A stretch of DNA of 64,000 nucleotides from Ostrinia nubilalis. Lineage: Eukaryota > Arthropoda > Insecta > Lepidoptera > Crambidae. A program made the translations under genes and the position numbers. The notes under the pieces were generated by a model. That model was not told the DNA's origin and did no database searches. It worked only from the letters and a program-made list of their open reading frames with translations. Numbering within the stretch: the first letter of the stretch is position 1; every line of letters begins with the position of its first letter. Below are positions 11,885 through 21,541 of the stretch, one piece after another. Location of the stretch: assembly GCF_963855985.1 (NCBI RefSeq), contig NC_087097.1, positions 1,707,001 to 1,771,000 of the forward strand, in the 5' to 3' direction.

Positions 11885-12150
11885 CTACACTAATATTATT
11901 TATTTATTTAAAACTTTAATGCCAAATAGATTTGTACATAAGACGAACTCAATGCACTAAAGCATTCTCGACCAGTTTATCTTTGGGTTGAGCAGAAAAG
12001 AACTTGTTTGGCGGTACTTCTAGTGCAAGAAATATTTGATTGTTTGTATTGAGTACGCTCCGAAATCACTGGGCCGATTTAAAAAATTCTTTAGACCATT
12101 AGAATCCTACATTTCTGAACATAGGCGGTACAAAGTTCGCTAAGTCAGCT
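11885..12150 (+). mobile_element. Degraded Helitron-like/SINE composite
   Basis: It starts with ctacactaatattat and later carries cactgggccgattt and ggtacaaagttcgc...gtcagct. These are the landmarks of the Helitron-like copies at 50 kb and 60 kb. A T-rich SINE-like stretch interrupts it. Old and diverged. Confidence 0.4.
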
Positions 12151-12197
12151 GGGCTATTCCATATACTTTGCTAACAAAGTATTTTGTAAAATTCCAG

Positions 12198-12335
12198 GGA
12201 ACTACACGCAAGAAGCCAGCCTGACCAGACAGAGGTACGGCGAGAGGACGGCGCTGACTGCCGCCGCCGCCAGGGCTGCCCTGGCCATGGCCAGCAGGGA
12301 CCTGTACAGATGCGACCCTGCAGAGCACAAGGAAG
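12198..12335 (+). CDS. Gene 1, exon 3
   Basis: 138 bp, phase 1 in and out, between acceptor attccag and donor gtatga. It encodes NYTQEASLTRQRYGERTAL, then an Ala-rich helix (AAAARAALAMASRDL) and CDPAEHKEG. It contains an N-glycosylation site (NYT). Confidence 0.82.
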
Positions 12336-12716
12336 GTATGAAACTTTATTTATTTTGGAATAGTTTGAAGACACCTCGACACGACACCACCTTGAGTGGA
12401 GCTAGTCCAAATCATAAGCGTTTTGGGCTTATTTTGACTATAGAACGTGATTGGTTGAAATGAAATTAGGGTCTGATGCTATAAAGTTAGTCATACTTCA
12501 TTAGTTTTCATTACACAGAGGAAGGAAATCAGAACCCCTAAACTAAGCGTGGCAGATGGAAGCCGTAATCGCTTTGCTTCTTCGCTTTTTATATTTACAC
12601 AGTTACTTCGCACTGTGAAGCAATTCTGAAATTAAATCTGTCACGAATTTTACATTGCTTAGGCTCTATGTTTAACGCTATGTGATGAAACATGACACAT
12701 TTTTCTCAATTTCCAG

Positions 12717-12934
12717 GCGAAACCTACGCCGAAGTGACCCGCCTCCTACAAGGCTACATCGAGAACGAGGTAGACATGAACGCAGAAGGCACGTGCCGCG
12801 ACAACTGCGCTGCTTACACGGTGGCCGAAAACCACGGCTGCTTCAAAGACCAGTTCTGCTCCAAGCAGCCACCCTGCAAGGGCAGAATCCTGAACTGCAA
12901 GTACATCGACTCGGATATGTGGGTGTGCCCTGCG
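12717..12934 (+). CDS. Gene 1, exon 4 (Cys-rich)
   Basis: 218 bp entered in phase 1 (acceptor tttccag) and left in phase 0 (gtgagc). It starts the Cys-rich core: GTCRDNCAAYTV, GCFKDQFCSKQPPCKGRI, LNCKY and MWVCPA, eight cysteines in about 73 residues. Such spacing in a secreted protein implies disulphides. No catalytic motif is visible. Confidence 0.87.
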
Positions 12935-13320
12935 GTGAGCAAAACGTTTTCGATCAATGTTTTTTAACTTTTATTCTGACCTATTGAGAGAATATCTCGT
13001 AATTCACTGTGCCTCTTGACCTTCTTAAATTGTTATAAATGCTTTCGAAGTTCAGCCTAATTTCTGAACTGTTAGCGATAACAACAAAAAATGTATCACT
13101 CAATTTGGTGATGACAACTGTACTGTATCAAAACAAAACAATCTTATTTCCTTGTCTGTCAATTGAGATGTCACTTGTTTTTCATTCATCTCAATAACAG
13201 ATTCAATCTATGTGTAATACCTACTCTACTGTAGTAGCTGTATTTATCTACAGCGTCATTACATAAGCAATGCGAATGCTAACGAGTACCTAGCTGATTA
13301 CACATTATTTATGATTGCAG

Positions 13321-13413
13321 GGTCGCAACAGCAACCGTCGGTACGAGTGGATCGAGTATGAGAACGGACGCACGTTTGGTACCGTCGGCCACTGTAAGCT
13401 TGGCGCCCCCAAG
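13321..13413 (+). CDS. Gene 1, exon 5
   Basis: 93 bp, phase 0 at both ends, between acceptor tgattgcag and donor gtgaga. It encodes GRNSNRRYEWIEYENGRTFG to HCKLGAPK. It directly precedes the pair of alternative exons 6a and 6b. Confidence 0.87.
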
Positions 13414-13552
13414 GTGAGAACAATCAGCTGGTATTACACATAATTGACTATGTTCGAAACAATATTGACTATCTAACATACATAAATGGCAACCCTTGAC
13501 CTGGGAAACTCCAGTAGCATATCTACACGATACATAGTAAGAGTTTCCTCAG

Positions 13553-13680
13553 GTGGACTCATGGTGGCGTTGGTTGTTCTGGCACTGTTCCTACTGCATG
13601 TGCCTTTGCGACGAGGCGAGCGAGCAGTCCGACCGTTACTTCAGTCTTTGGGACACGACATCAGACGTCAAAAACAACAA
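13553..13680 (+). CDS. Gene 1, exon 6a (mutually exclusive candidate)
   Basis: 128 bp with acceptor tttcctcag and donor gttagt. Read in phase 0 it gives VDSWWRWLFWHCSYCMCLCD... ending SDVKNNK. It is homologous to exon 6b: same length, 24 of 43 residues identical, and all Trp/Cys positions of the W-W-x-W...HCSYCxCLC core kept. Because 128 is not a multiple of 3, using both exons or neither would break the frame, so only one can be used per mRNA. Confidence 0.85.
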
Positions 13681-13782
13681 GTTAGTCCCTTACAAGTCAG
13701 GGACGCCCGCACAATGTCTATAACTAAAAAGCAAAATTCTTCAAATGTTCAAATGTAACTTTTAACCAATTTCTCTTCAAAG

Positions 13783-13910
13783 GTCGACTCCTGGTGGAAA
13801 TGGAACCTTCTCCACTGCTCTTACTGCTTTTGCCTTTGCGAGGACGCGAGCGACCAGGCGCATCGCTTCTTTAGCATGAAGGAAGCGACGGCAGACTTTG
13901 ACAAGAACAA
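13783..13910 (+). CDS. Gene 1, exon 6b (mutually exclusive candidate)
   Basis: 128 bp with acceptor ttcttcaaag-type (ctcttcaaag) and donor gtcagt. It encodes VDSWWKWNLLHCSYCFCLCE... ending DFDKNK. It differs from 6a mainly just after the WW motif and in the charged C-terminal third, while the cysteines are unchanged. The intron between 6a and 6b is only 102 bp. The last codon is completed by exon 7 (aa|g, Lys) for both variants. Confidence 0.88.
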
Positions 13911-14139
13911 GTCAGTACCCGGAATCGGGTTCAATAGGACATGCATATTATATGGGAAACGTAGAGCTGTAGTTGGGTATTGGGAACGCTTCGGGTATTT
14001 AATTCGTAGTCATATTCTACTAACAGCACTATTGTGCGGGTGTCCCATATATTTTATGTTGATATATTATAAAGCATGCATTTTCATTGGGAAGTCTAAT
14101 TGTAGTGTGTGAAGTAACAAATTTTTTAAAACATTGCAG

Positions 14140-14379
14140 GGTGGTGACCGGCCTTCGTCTAGTGAAACTCGGAAGGGTATTCCACCTGCAGATCAGTGAG
14201 GGCACTCTTGGCGAGCGAGGGTCAGTGATCCCTGGGGACTGGGTGCCGATCCAGAAGTTCGACCCTTCGGAGCCTGGCATGAGGGATGGTGTCGACTACC
14301 ATAAGCTGACGTATGAGAGGAGGGCCATCGACTTGGACGAACTGGACTCACCAGCTGGACACATCTTGACTGGAGTCAG
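14140..14379 (+). CDS. Gene 1, exon 7
   Basis: 240 bp with acceptor acattgcag and donor gtatgt, entered and left in phase 2. It encodes VVTGLRLVKLGRVFHLQISE, then GDWVPIQKFDP, YHKLTYERRAIDLDELDSP and GHILTGVR. Alternating hydrophobic residues suggest a beta-rich fold. It is the best conserved-looking part of the protein. Confidence 0.88.
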
Positions 14380-14526
14380 GTATGTCGAGTCTTTAGTGTT
14401 ATGGTCATTTTGGAATTTACGAGATTGAATGGTCTCGTTTCATTTTGAGATCTCTAGCAAACTGTCGGGTGCCAATACATACGAAAATAAAATCGATTAA
14501 GTCTATTTTTATTTTATTTTTTACAG

Positions 14527-14658
14527 ATTCCGCATGCTGGGCGCACATCTGCACTTTGAGATCCGCTCGACGCCGTTCAACTACGCTACGGGACGCCTGG
14601 CGCCCGAGAGGAGCCAATGGATCAGCAACGACAACACAGACGGAGCGGAGATTCCCAG
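14527..14658 (+). CDS. Gene 1, exon 8
   Basis: 132 bp, acceptor ttttttacag, donor gtaaaa, phase 2 in and out. It continues the beta-rich region: FRMLGAHLHFEIRSTPFNYA, then GRLAPERSQWISNDNTDGAEIPR. Confidence 0.88.
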
Positions 14659-14684
14659 GTAAAAACTAAATAATTGCCTATAAC

Positions 14685-15210
14685 CACAGAATAATAATAA
14701 GTACTACGTACAGAAGTTTTACTTCGCGAAGGTATTTAAAAAAATGTATGCTCAATGTCATTAACAATATGGTGTAATTTAGCTTGTCTCAAGAGTCAAG
14801 CAAGTTTGTCAGAAGTTTTGTTGACAAACGTCAGTGATCGGTACTGCGCCGAAGCTATAGGGCTGACTTCGGTAAAATGATGTGACGTGAGGTGCCAATC
14901 TACAGAAAATGGCGGAGGAAATACATGATTTAGCATAAATTATCATGAATAATATTAACTACTTATTTACCTCTCAGTGTCTTGAGGCAACTTAAAAAAG
15001 TACATTCTGTGTTTTTATTATTATTTAGGCAGTTAAATACTGCACAGTATTTAGTACACCATTTTCTTTATTTTTTTCCATCATACACAAGAATACGCGT
15101 GCGTGAGTCAATGTTCGCTCGTATGTGAGGCCTTGTCGAATAGTACTCTTGTAGGGGGCAATCGTGCGTGTTTTGTTTTCGATGTAAACTCGCGGAGATG
15201 AACAGGCCTG
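14685..15210 (-). mobile_element. 526-bp nonautonomous element, copy 2 (intron 8)
   Basis: Inverted copy of the element at 2953-3468, flanked by a perfect 7-bp duplication ctataac (14678-14684 and 15211-15217). The independent duplication fixes the element's ends. It fills much of the intron between exons 8 and 9. Confidence 0.8.
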
Positions 15211-15567
15211 CTATAACGACAAATTAATATACCTTTGGTATTGTAGCTTCGTTTTACAATGTCAGGTATAAAAATAATAAGGAACCAAGACTATTTTTAC
15301 TATTTAAGACTTGGTTAGTAAGGTTTCTGAATAGGATAGTTAGGATCAGTATTTTGTTTCAATGGGCTTACTGGTTACAATGTCACCTAGGAGATGCAGC
15401 TGTGCTCTATGAAGCAGCGAGCGAGTTCAGCAATAAATTTTGAGAAAACTCACGAGAAAACCTTAACCAAGATTCTCATTTGAGTATCATTTGATTAGTA
15501 TCTCAGAAAATTGGTCACTTTAGAGATTGTTTATTGTAAATACCATCGATGCTGGCAAAGGTGACTG

Positions 15568-15690
15568 AGTTTTTTGTGCCACTTCTCAGCACCAGCCCAT
15601 ATGTTTTCTGGTGGTAGGGCAAGCTATATTATTATCTGGGACGTGTATAAGTGCCCTGGAAAGGGCCTATGTACTGAATAAACTATTTGA
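15568..15690 (+). mobile_element. LINE/SINE 3' tail fragment
   Basis: A stretch starting gtgactgagttttttgtgcc and ending with an aataaac run resembles the fragment at 16418-16531. It looks like the 3' end of a lepidopteran retroelement lodged upstream of exon 9. Confidence 0.5.
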
Positions 15691-15724
15691 TGTCTTCAAA
15701 AGCCAAACAACTTGGTATTTTCAG

Positions 15725-15894
15725 AAAGCGCCTCGAGCTATACAAGCCCGACATCCCGATCCGTAGCAACACGCCGCTGCCTGTCGACTCATCTCACGAC
15801 CAGTTCATAGAGTTCACGCACACCGACTACGAGGCCGACGCGGCGCAGTCCACCGTGCCTTTCGTGGACATACAGCCCGTTATGCCGATGAAAG
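15725..15894 (+). CDS. Gene 1, exon 9
   Basis: 170 bp, acceptor tattttcag, donor gtaaga, phase 2 in and phase 1 out. It encodes KRLELYKPDIPIRSNTPLPV, then HDQFIEFTHTDYEADAAQST and PFVDIQPVMPMKG. Confidence 0.88.
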
Positions 15895-16417
15895 GTAAGA
15901 TTTATTAACGTATTTTGAATTATTAAACGAAATCGACAAAGAAAAAAAACTATAGAAATTAAAGCGAGACTGTATTGCAATAAAAATAGACGCGAAATCA
16001 CACTAGACATCAAAAACAACGCCTAATTTAGAATTAGATCCTTTCAAATGACTTTAAGCTTGGACTTTGATCGATGTGTTGACGAAACCCACCAAATACC
16101 AAATACCTACGTTACTGCGAGATTTTTTGGTTGGAGAGATTAAAAATACATAATTTAACATGAAAATAGCAAGAAATGAGTGATTTCGAAGCGAATAATA
16201 ATGATCATAATATCAATGTCACAGCCAATTATAAATCGATAAGGTCAACTTTTTCTACGTGACTGATAAATATAGACATCCGAATTGATTCAATTGATTA
16301 AACTGAACGAGTCTTCAGTTCGTCTTTTCATTATTTAACAGCACCTACTCAATATTTTAACCAAGTCAAACCTGTGCTCGTGAAATATAGCAATTTATGT
16401 TTTTCCCTATTTAAAAT

Positions 16418-16531
16418 AGTGACTGAGTTTCTTGGGCTGCTTCTTCTCGGCACTGGTCCATTTATTGTGCCGAAGCAGTGGTACGCGCTTTTTAAAAGCC
16501 TATACTTGCAAAAAATAAATGAGTTTTTATT
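16418..16531 (+). mobile_element. LINE/SINE 3' tail fragment
   Basis: Contains gtgactgagtttcttgggc, ggcactggtccatttattgtgccgaagcag-type sequence and an aataaatgagttttt end. This is a second member of the family seen at 15568. It abuts the acceptor of the terminal exon. Confidence 0.55.
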
Positions 16532-16538
16532 TCCCCAG

Positions 16539-16714
16539 GTGCGGGCCTGACCAGCGGCGCGGGGATCATCCACCGAGGGGCGCGGGGTTCGGGAGGGTTC
16601 ATCGGAGTGAAGTTGTTCACGTACGACTACTCCGCGCACATTAAGGCAGAGCCGCCGGCCAGCGAGTTTGATTCTGACTCGGACACCACCGAGTTTGTGC
16701 CAATCGTCAACTAG
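16539..16714 (+). CDS. Gene 1, terminal coding exon 10
   Basis: Acceptor ttccccag, entered in phase 1 (Gly completed from exon 9). It encodes GAGLTSGAGIIHRGARGSGG, then FIGVKLFTYDYSAHIKAEPP and an acidic tail EFDSDSDTTEFVPIVN with stop at 16712-16714. An AATAAA signal lies at 16774-16779. From about 16595 onward the exon end and its 3' UTR form the first unit of a tandem array. Confidence 0.88.
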
Positions 16715-16944
16715 GTTAAGACTGTATGTATACTCATATGTGTAGCGTAATTTTAGGACTTTTTTATGAAACGAATAAAGTTTGTAAGATATTATTGTGG
16801 TTGTTATTTTAATATAATTCCCATTGCTGACATGCGCAGTCGCAACGTCACACTTCCAAGTCAAACCAATGGACATGTTTGTTCCCAGTTTCCCACACTG
16901 GAGCTACGAGGTTTTAAAAGGAATACTCCTATTATAATTGTCAG

Positions 16945-17066
16945 AAGGGTTCATCGGAGTGAAGCTATTCACGTACGACTACTCCGCGCACATTAAGGCA
17001 GAGCCGCCGGCCAGCGAGTTTGATTCTGACTCGGACACCACCGAGTTTGTGCCAATCGTCAACTAG
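16945..17066 (+). CDS. Possible alternative terminal exon, array unit 2
   Basis: A potential acceptor (aattgtcag) at 16944 would join exon 9 in the correct phase (g|aa ggg ttc), giving EGFIGVKLFTYDYSAHIKAE and the same acidic tail to a stop at 17064-17066. The coding part is intact, but the pyrimidine tract is weak. It may be an unused duplicate. Confidence 0.45.
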
Positions 17067-17291
17067 GTTAGGACTGTATACTCATTTTGTATGTAGCGTA
17101 ATTTTTAGGACTTTTTTATGAAACGAATAAAGTTTGTAAGATAATTGTGGTTGTTATTTGAATATTCCCTTTGCTGTGAGCGCAGTCGCAACGTCACACT
17201 TCCAAGTCAAAACCAATGGGCATGTTTGTTCCCAGTTTCCCACACTGGAGCTACGATGTTTTAAAAGGAATACTCCCATTATAATTGTCAG

Positions 17292-17413
17292 AAGGGTTCA
17301 TCGGAGTGAAGCTATTCACGTACGACTACTCCGCGCACATTAAGGCAGAGCCGCCGGCCAGCGAGTTTGATTCTGACTCGGACACCACCGAGTTTGTGCC
17401 AATCGTCAACTAG
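17292..17413 (+). CDS. Possible alternative terminal exon, array unit 3
   Basis: Same structure as unit 2: in-phase candidate acceptor at 17290-17291, unbroken reading frame, stop at 17411-17413 and AATAAA at 17474. Differences from exon 10 in the coding part are very few (for example a Leu codon ttg to cta). Confidence 0.45.
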
Positions 17414-17661
17414 GTTAAGACTGTATGTATACTCATATGTGTAGCGTAATTTTTAGGACTTTTTTATGAAACGAATAAAGTTTGTAAGATAATTGTGGTT
17501 GTTATTTGAATATTCCCTTTGCTGTAAGCGCAGTCGCAACGTCATACTTCTAAGACAAAACCAATGGACAAATTAAACTTGTCTATAATTATGTTTGTTC
17601 CAAAGTTCCCAGACTTGGAGCTACGAAGTTTTAAAAGGAATACTCCTATTATAATTGTCAG

Positions 17662-17983
17662 AAGGGTTCATCGGCGTGAAGTTGTTCACGTACGACTACT
17701 CCGCTCACATTAAGGCCGCTTGTAAACATCAGTTTTTTTGACCGGACAACGGCCCGATTTTTCACCGGATTTAGCGGTGGCGTATGGTTTATAATGAACG
17801 TGTGCACATGCATCGGACATAGGTCCGGCGAGAAAATTGACAGCAAACAAAGGATATCCGTTTTCTGACGGTCCGTCGTCCGGTGAAAAAACGGACGTCT
17901 ACAAGCGCTCTAAGGCAGAGCCGCCGGCCAGCGAGTTTGATTCTGACTCGGACACCACCGAGTTTGTGCCAATCGTCAACTAG
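17662..17983 (+). pseudogene. Array unit 4, terminal exon copy split by a MITE
   Basis: The copy starts like units 2 and 3 but is interrupted after the codons for SAHIK by a 197-bp MITE, which would add a few residues and then a stop. The rest of the exon, including the old stop (17981-17983) and AATAAA (18039), resumes after the MITE. Confidence 0.75.
17714..17910. mobile_element. 197-bp PIF/Harbinger-type MITE
   Basis: The termini are inverted repeats of about 40 bp with some mismatches: GGCCGCTTGTAAAC on the left and GAGCGCTTGTAGAC reverse-complemented on the right. The duplicated target is TAA (17711-17713 and 17911-17913), the 3-bp T-W-A target of PIF/Harbinger elements. The insertion point is certain because units 1-3 of the array preserve the empty site. 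Confidence 0.82.
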
Positions 17984-18683
17984 GTTAGGACTGTATACTC
18001 ATATGTGTAGCGTAATTTTAGGACTTTTTTATGAAACGAATAAAGTTTGTAAGATAATTGTGGTTGTTATTTGAAAGTTCCCTTTGCTGTGATGCGCAGT
18101 CGCAACGTCATACTTTCTGGTCAAAACTAATGGACGAAATAAACTTGTTTATACGTTTATTCCTACACCGGAGCTGCGTAAGTAAGTATTGACCCTATTA
18201 TCAAAAGTAAAACTCTTATTAAGGCGATTAGAGTCCTCAATCCGCGCCAAATGGGCATTTTGTAAAGCCTACTCCTCTTTTACTGCTGGATAGAAATAGT
18301 TGAAAAAAATATATGTTATACAACAGTTCAAGGACTACATTTGTGACGTTTGAATTTTCGCTACGTCTCTTTGTTTTGGATTAAAAAAATAAATACGGGA
18401 CATCGATTTTTTACTTAAATTCCCTACTCCTCCAAAACGGCTATGTTAATTTAAAAGATTTTTGCACGAATAGATTAGGAATTCTTTAATCTTTAAATGA
18501 CACGTTGCGTTTTTCAATCGAACATTACTTTCATTCATAAATTTTACTTTTGATAAATTCCGAACGTTTTGCTGTTGAGGGGGCCTTCGCGGGGTGCGGG
18601 CGGCAGTCGGCCGCTGGCCTTCAGACGGGGAGGTTGTGTCACTCGCTGCAAACTGACATTAGCGATCAAAATGAATTTTTTCT

Positions 18684-18814
18684 TTGGCTGAGTTGCACCA
18701 CCTGACGTGACCTAACTTTGACCGTAGCTTTGGCGATAACCGGTGTTTTTTGTATGGAGTTAGACAGACTTTTGACGCTTGTCAAAGTTGAAGTAAGATG
18801 GTGCAACCCAGCTT
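18684..18814. mobile_element. 130-bp MITE (GGCTGAGTTGCACCA family), copy 1
   Basis: The ends are inverted repeats (ggctgagttgcaccacct and its complement-like gatggtgcaacccagc). The interior carries tttggcgataaccggtgttt and agacttttgacg. A second copy in opposite orientation lies at 37908-38034. Confidence 0.7.
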
Positions 18815-19127
18815 TTGTTCGACAATAGATTTTATGTCAGAATTGTTCATAGAGTACGTGCAGTCAGATGATACAATTGAATTATGACGCGCTCAGACGC
18901 TATTTTCTACCTGAATAGAATCTATTAGTGTAAAAAAACTATAATTGACTCCAAAACAACTGCACTAGATAAATACAAGTAGAAAAATTATTACGTTATT
19001 TATTTACTAGGCCTTTGCAATCAGTATCCAAATTAGGAGCTAGTCAGAATCTGTAACTTAATCGATTTACGTGAAGAAAACAATTTATATTTTCAATATG
19101 TTCCTTCGCGAAAATACCACAATTAAA

Positions 19128-19236
19128 AATAACACCTGTAACGCCCCTGGGTATGCGGGTGTCTATGGGCGACGGTAATCATTTACCAACAGGTGATCCG
19201 TTTGCTCGTTTGCCTCCTGTCACATTAAAAAAATTA
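19128..19236 (+). mobile_element. LINE 3' tail fragment
   Basis: It carries the signature cgcccctgggtatgcgggtg, then gggcgacggtaatca and caggtgatccgtttgctcg. This 3' end is very common on lepidopteran non-LTR elements. Only the tail is present. Confidence 0.65.
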
Positions 19237-20223
19237 AGATAAAGTGATATTGAATTGTTCTATAGAGCTTATTAAAAAATTTGGATACTGATTACAAAAT
19301 TAGCCATTTTCGGAGTCGGTGGCAGCCTACCTTTTGGTGAGTCGTTTTGGAGTTGGTTTTAATTTTTAGTGAAATTAATCTATTTCATAACGTACCTATA
19401 TTATTAAAAAGTTTCGCAGATAATAACTGAAATCCTCTTATAAGGTGATGAATTTTAGGAGCATGTCATGAAACCAAAATTATTAGCATACAAGAGCTTG
19501 TTTTAAAAAAAAATCTTTTTATTTATGATGGGGAATTTACTGCGGCGTAGTAGCAGAGATTTTCCGTTTGTAGATCGTAATAATTTCGAAGAATAGGGAT
19601 GTTTCGTGGATAAAGCAAGAAAGTAGCAAGAGTTTGAACTTACCAAAAACAAACTCTAAATGTATTTTTCACATTTTTAAACATGAAAATTTAAAGAGAT
19701 GAAGCGCACCAAAGTTTAGAAGATGAGGCACATGACATCAAGGCACGCTTAAAAATGTGGCGATTTGTGTCGTCACGCGGAATTTCATCGCATCATATTA
19801 TTATCTTCGTAATTACTTGTTTAATTGACAAATAAAAATATCCTGTGTCCAATATTTTTTGATAATGTAAAATTGACGGACCAAAAGTCTTTTTTTAAGA
19901 AACTAGCCTATTCTTATGGCCACATTCCAGCTCCATCATCAGACCCTGCAGTTTACCTTAGAGAATTGAAGACTCATGATTTTCAAAGTAGCGTACTTAC
20001 ATAACATTAGGTACTTGCTTATACAGGGTGTAACTCAATCAATTGATGAAGGATTTCTAATAAAAAGACAAATACATTTTCAGTTTATTCTTCACAAGTG
20101 ACACAGAGAGAATGACAATAGACAAAAGCAGAAACATTTGCTTTTTTAGGCCATAGACAATACTAGGTACTAATGCGTTCCAATAGGGATGATGACTGGG
20201 TAATGAAATCGAAATTCTAATTA

Positions 20224-20460
20224 GTCCGTCAGACAGATAATTAGAAAATATTAGACTCATATTTTTTATTTTTTTCCACAATCGAATAATTACAGTATTA
20301 TATTGAGTTGAAATCTCGCGTGACGTCACATTTGAGTAAAACTTCTACTCAAGCGTGGCGTATCACGCCATTTCAACTCGAGGTAGCACTGTTATTATTT
20401 AATTATGAAAGAAAATAAAAAATATGAGTCTAATATTTTCTAATTATCTGTCTGACGGAC
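20224..20460. mobile_element. 237-bp MITE with long inverted ends
   Basis: About 45-bp arms at both ends (gtccgtcagacagataatta ... and its exact complement) enclose a GC-richer centre with tcgcgtgacgtcac. It is nested in the 2.7-kb TTAA element. Confidence 0.75.
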
Positions 20461-20930
20461 AAATAATTGAAATTTTGTCATCTAGCCTAGTTGTCGTCAG
20501 GAAGTTGGTCTAACTAATTCAGCTTGCAAGATTCCACCCGAACAAACATTTATGTAATTACCTACATACATCATAAATTGCAAGCTAAATAAAAGCTTGT
20601 AATAAAGTCGGGTTTGTTCAAATTTCGAGAACGACTGAACCGACAAAAGCATTACAACAAATTTTATCCCGTACAAAATGTTCATGGATTTTGTTATTTT
20701 TATTAAATACCTTTACGCCTGAGTTAAATGACACCGACATCAAGGTTCATCAATTTAAGTTTAAAATAATAGGCAGTAATGTATGAAGAAAGAGCTTCTA
20801 TTCTGTATCTACCTATGCCCGTGTATTTTTGATCGGTGTCAAATCGGAGTTTTTGGTGCGGGGTACGCGGGTGTTGCTCGCGGCGTGAAGGTCAAACGCC
20901 CAAGGTCATTGAGGACTCTAATCGCCTTAA

Positions 20931-21400
20931 TGTAGATATCTATGCTTTACTGTCAGAAGTCCCCTTCTACGTTCTACTCAGCGTAAGCTGTCCAAACCAC
21001 GAAGGTGTGATTAATACTTTGACCCTATGCGCATACGCAACCTTACCTTATGGCACCCACAACGCTCCATTGCACTGCAAGCCATTAGAGACTTTACATG
21101 GTGCGGCATGTGTATTGCCAGGTCCTCAAGATAGCTCGAGGTCCTTATCGTCGTGTACAAATACAAATCATTTGGGAAGAGAGCGTCCGGACCTAGTAAA
21201 ACTGAATCACACCATTGAGCCTGATGTCCTGTAACACAGGTATTTTATACCTAGCTCAGGCATCAGTCTCACACAAACTAGTGACTGAAACTTAATGTTA
21301 ATGTACCTGTACTCTGTATTATAAGTTTGTGATGGGAAAAATAAACTATTTTATTTTTATTATTTTTTACACCCAACCCCTCAGTCCGAGTCATCTGGTG
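20931..21400 (+). other. Transcript-like 3' end of unknown origin
   Basis: A reading frame of 132 codons (20836-21234) runs across the end of the TTAA element into DNA ending with aataaactattttattttt near 21340. This looks like the 3' end of an old retrocopy or LINE. I do not recognise the peptide, and the frame start lies inside the transposon, so I do not call it a gene. Confidence 0.3.
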
Positions 21401-21541
21401 TATTGATTGAATACAGGGAAAGATATTTTTCAATGTTTTTGAACCTTATGGTTTCTCAATAAAGTTCACAATATTCCGCTACCAGGTATTTTTCAACTGT
21501 CATTGGATTATAAACCTTATCACACAGCAATAAGTACGCAC

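Larger units (their letters stand above)
16595..18200 (+). repeat. Four-unit tandem array of the terminal exon and poly(A) site
   Basis: Units begin at about 16595, 16947, 17294 and 17664, with periods of about 352, 347 and 370 bp. Each carries the final ~40 codons, the stop codon and an AATAAA (16774, 17126, 17474, 18039). Identity is very high even in the 3' UTR, so the expansion is recent or homogenised. Unit 3 has a roughly 25-bp insertion and unit 4 is split by a MITE. Confidence 0.9.
18223..20926. mobile_element. 2.7-kb element with TTAA target duplications
   Basis: Perfect 19-bp inverted termini (GGCGATTAGAGTCCTCAAT at 18223-18241 and its complement at 20908-20926) are each bounded by TTAA. 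No transposase is seen. The interior is a mosaic of younger insertions: a MITE at 18684-18814, a LINE tail at 19128-19236 and a MITE at 20224-20460. TTAA suggests a piggyBac-like mechanism, although the termini lack the usual CCC start. Confidence 0.65.

Noticed and set aside
12140..12374. - strand frames over gene 1 exon 3
   Set aside because: Antisense shadows of a GC-rich coding exon with good splice sites on the + strand.
20836..21234. 132-codon frame as a gene
   Set aside because: It begins inside the end of the TTAA element, has no recognisable domain and runs into retrotransposon-like 3' sequence.
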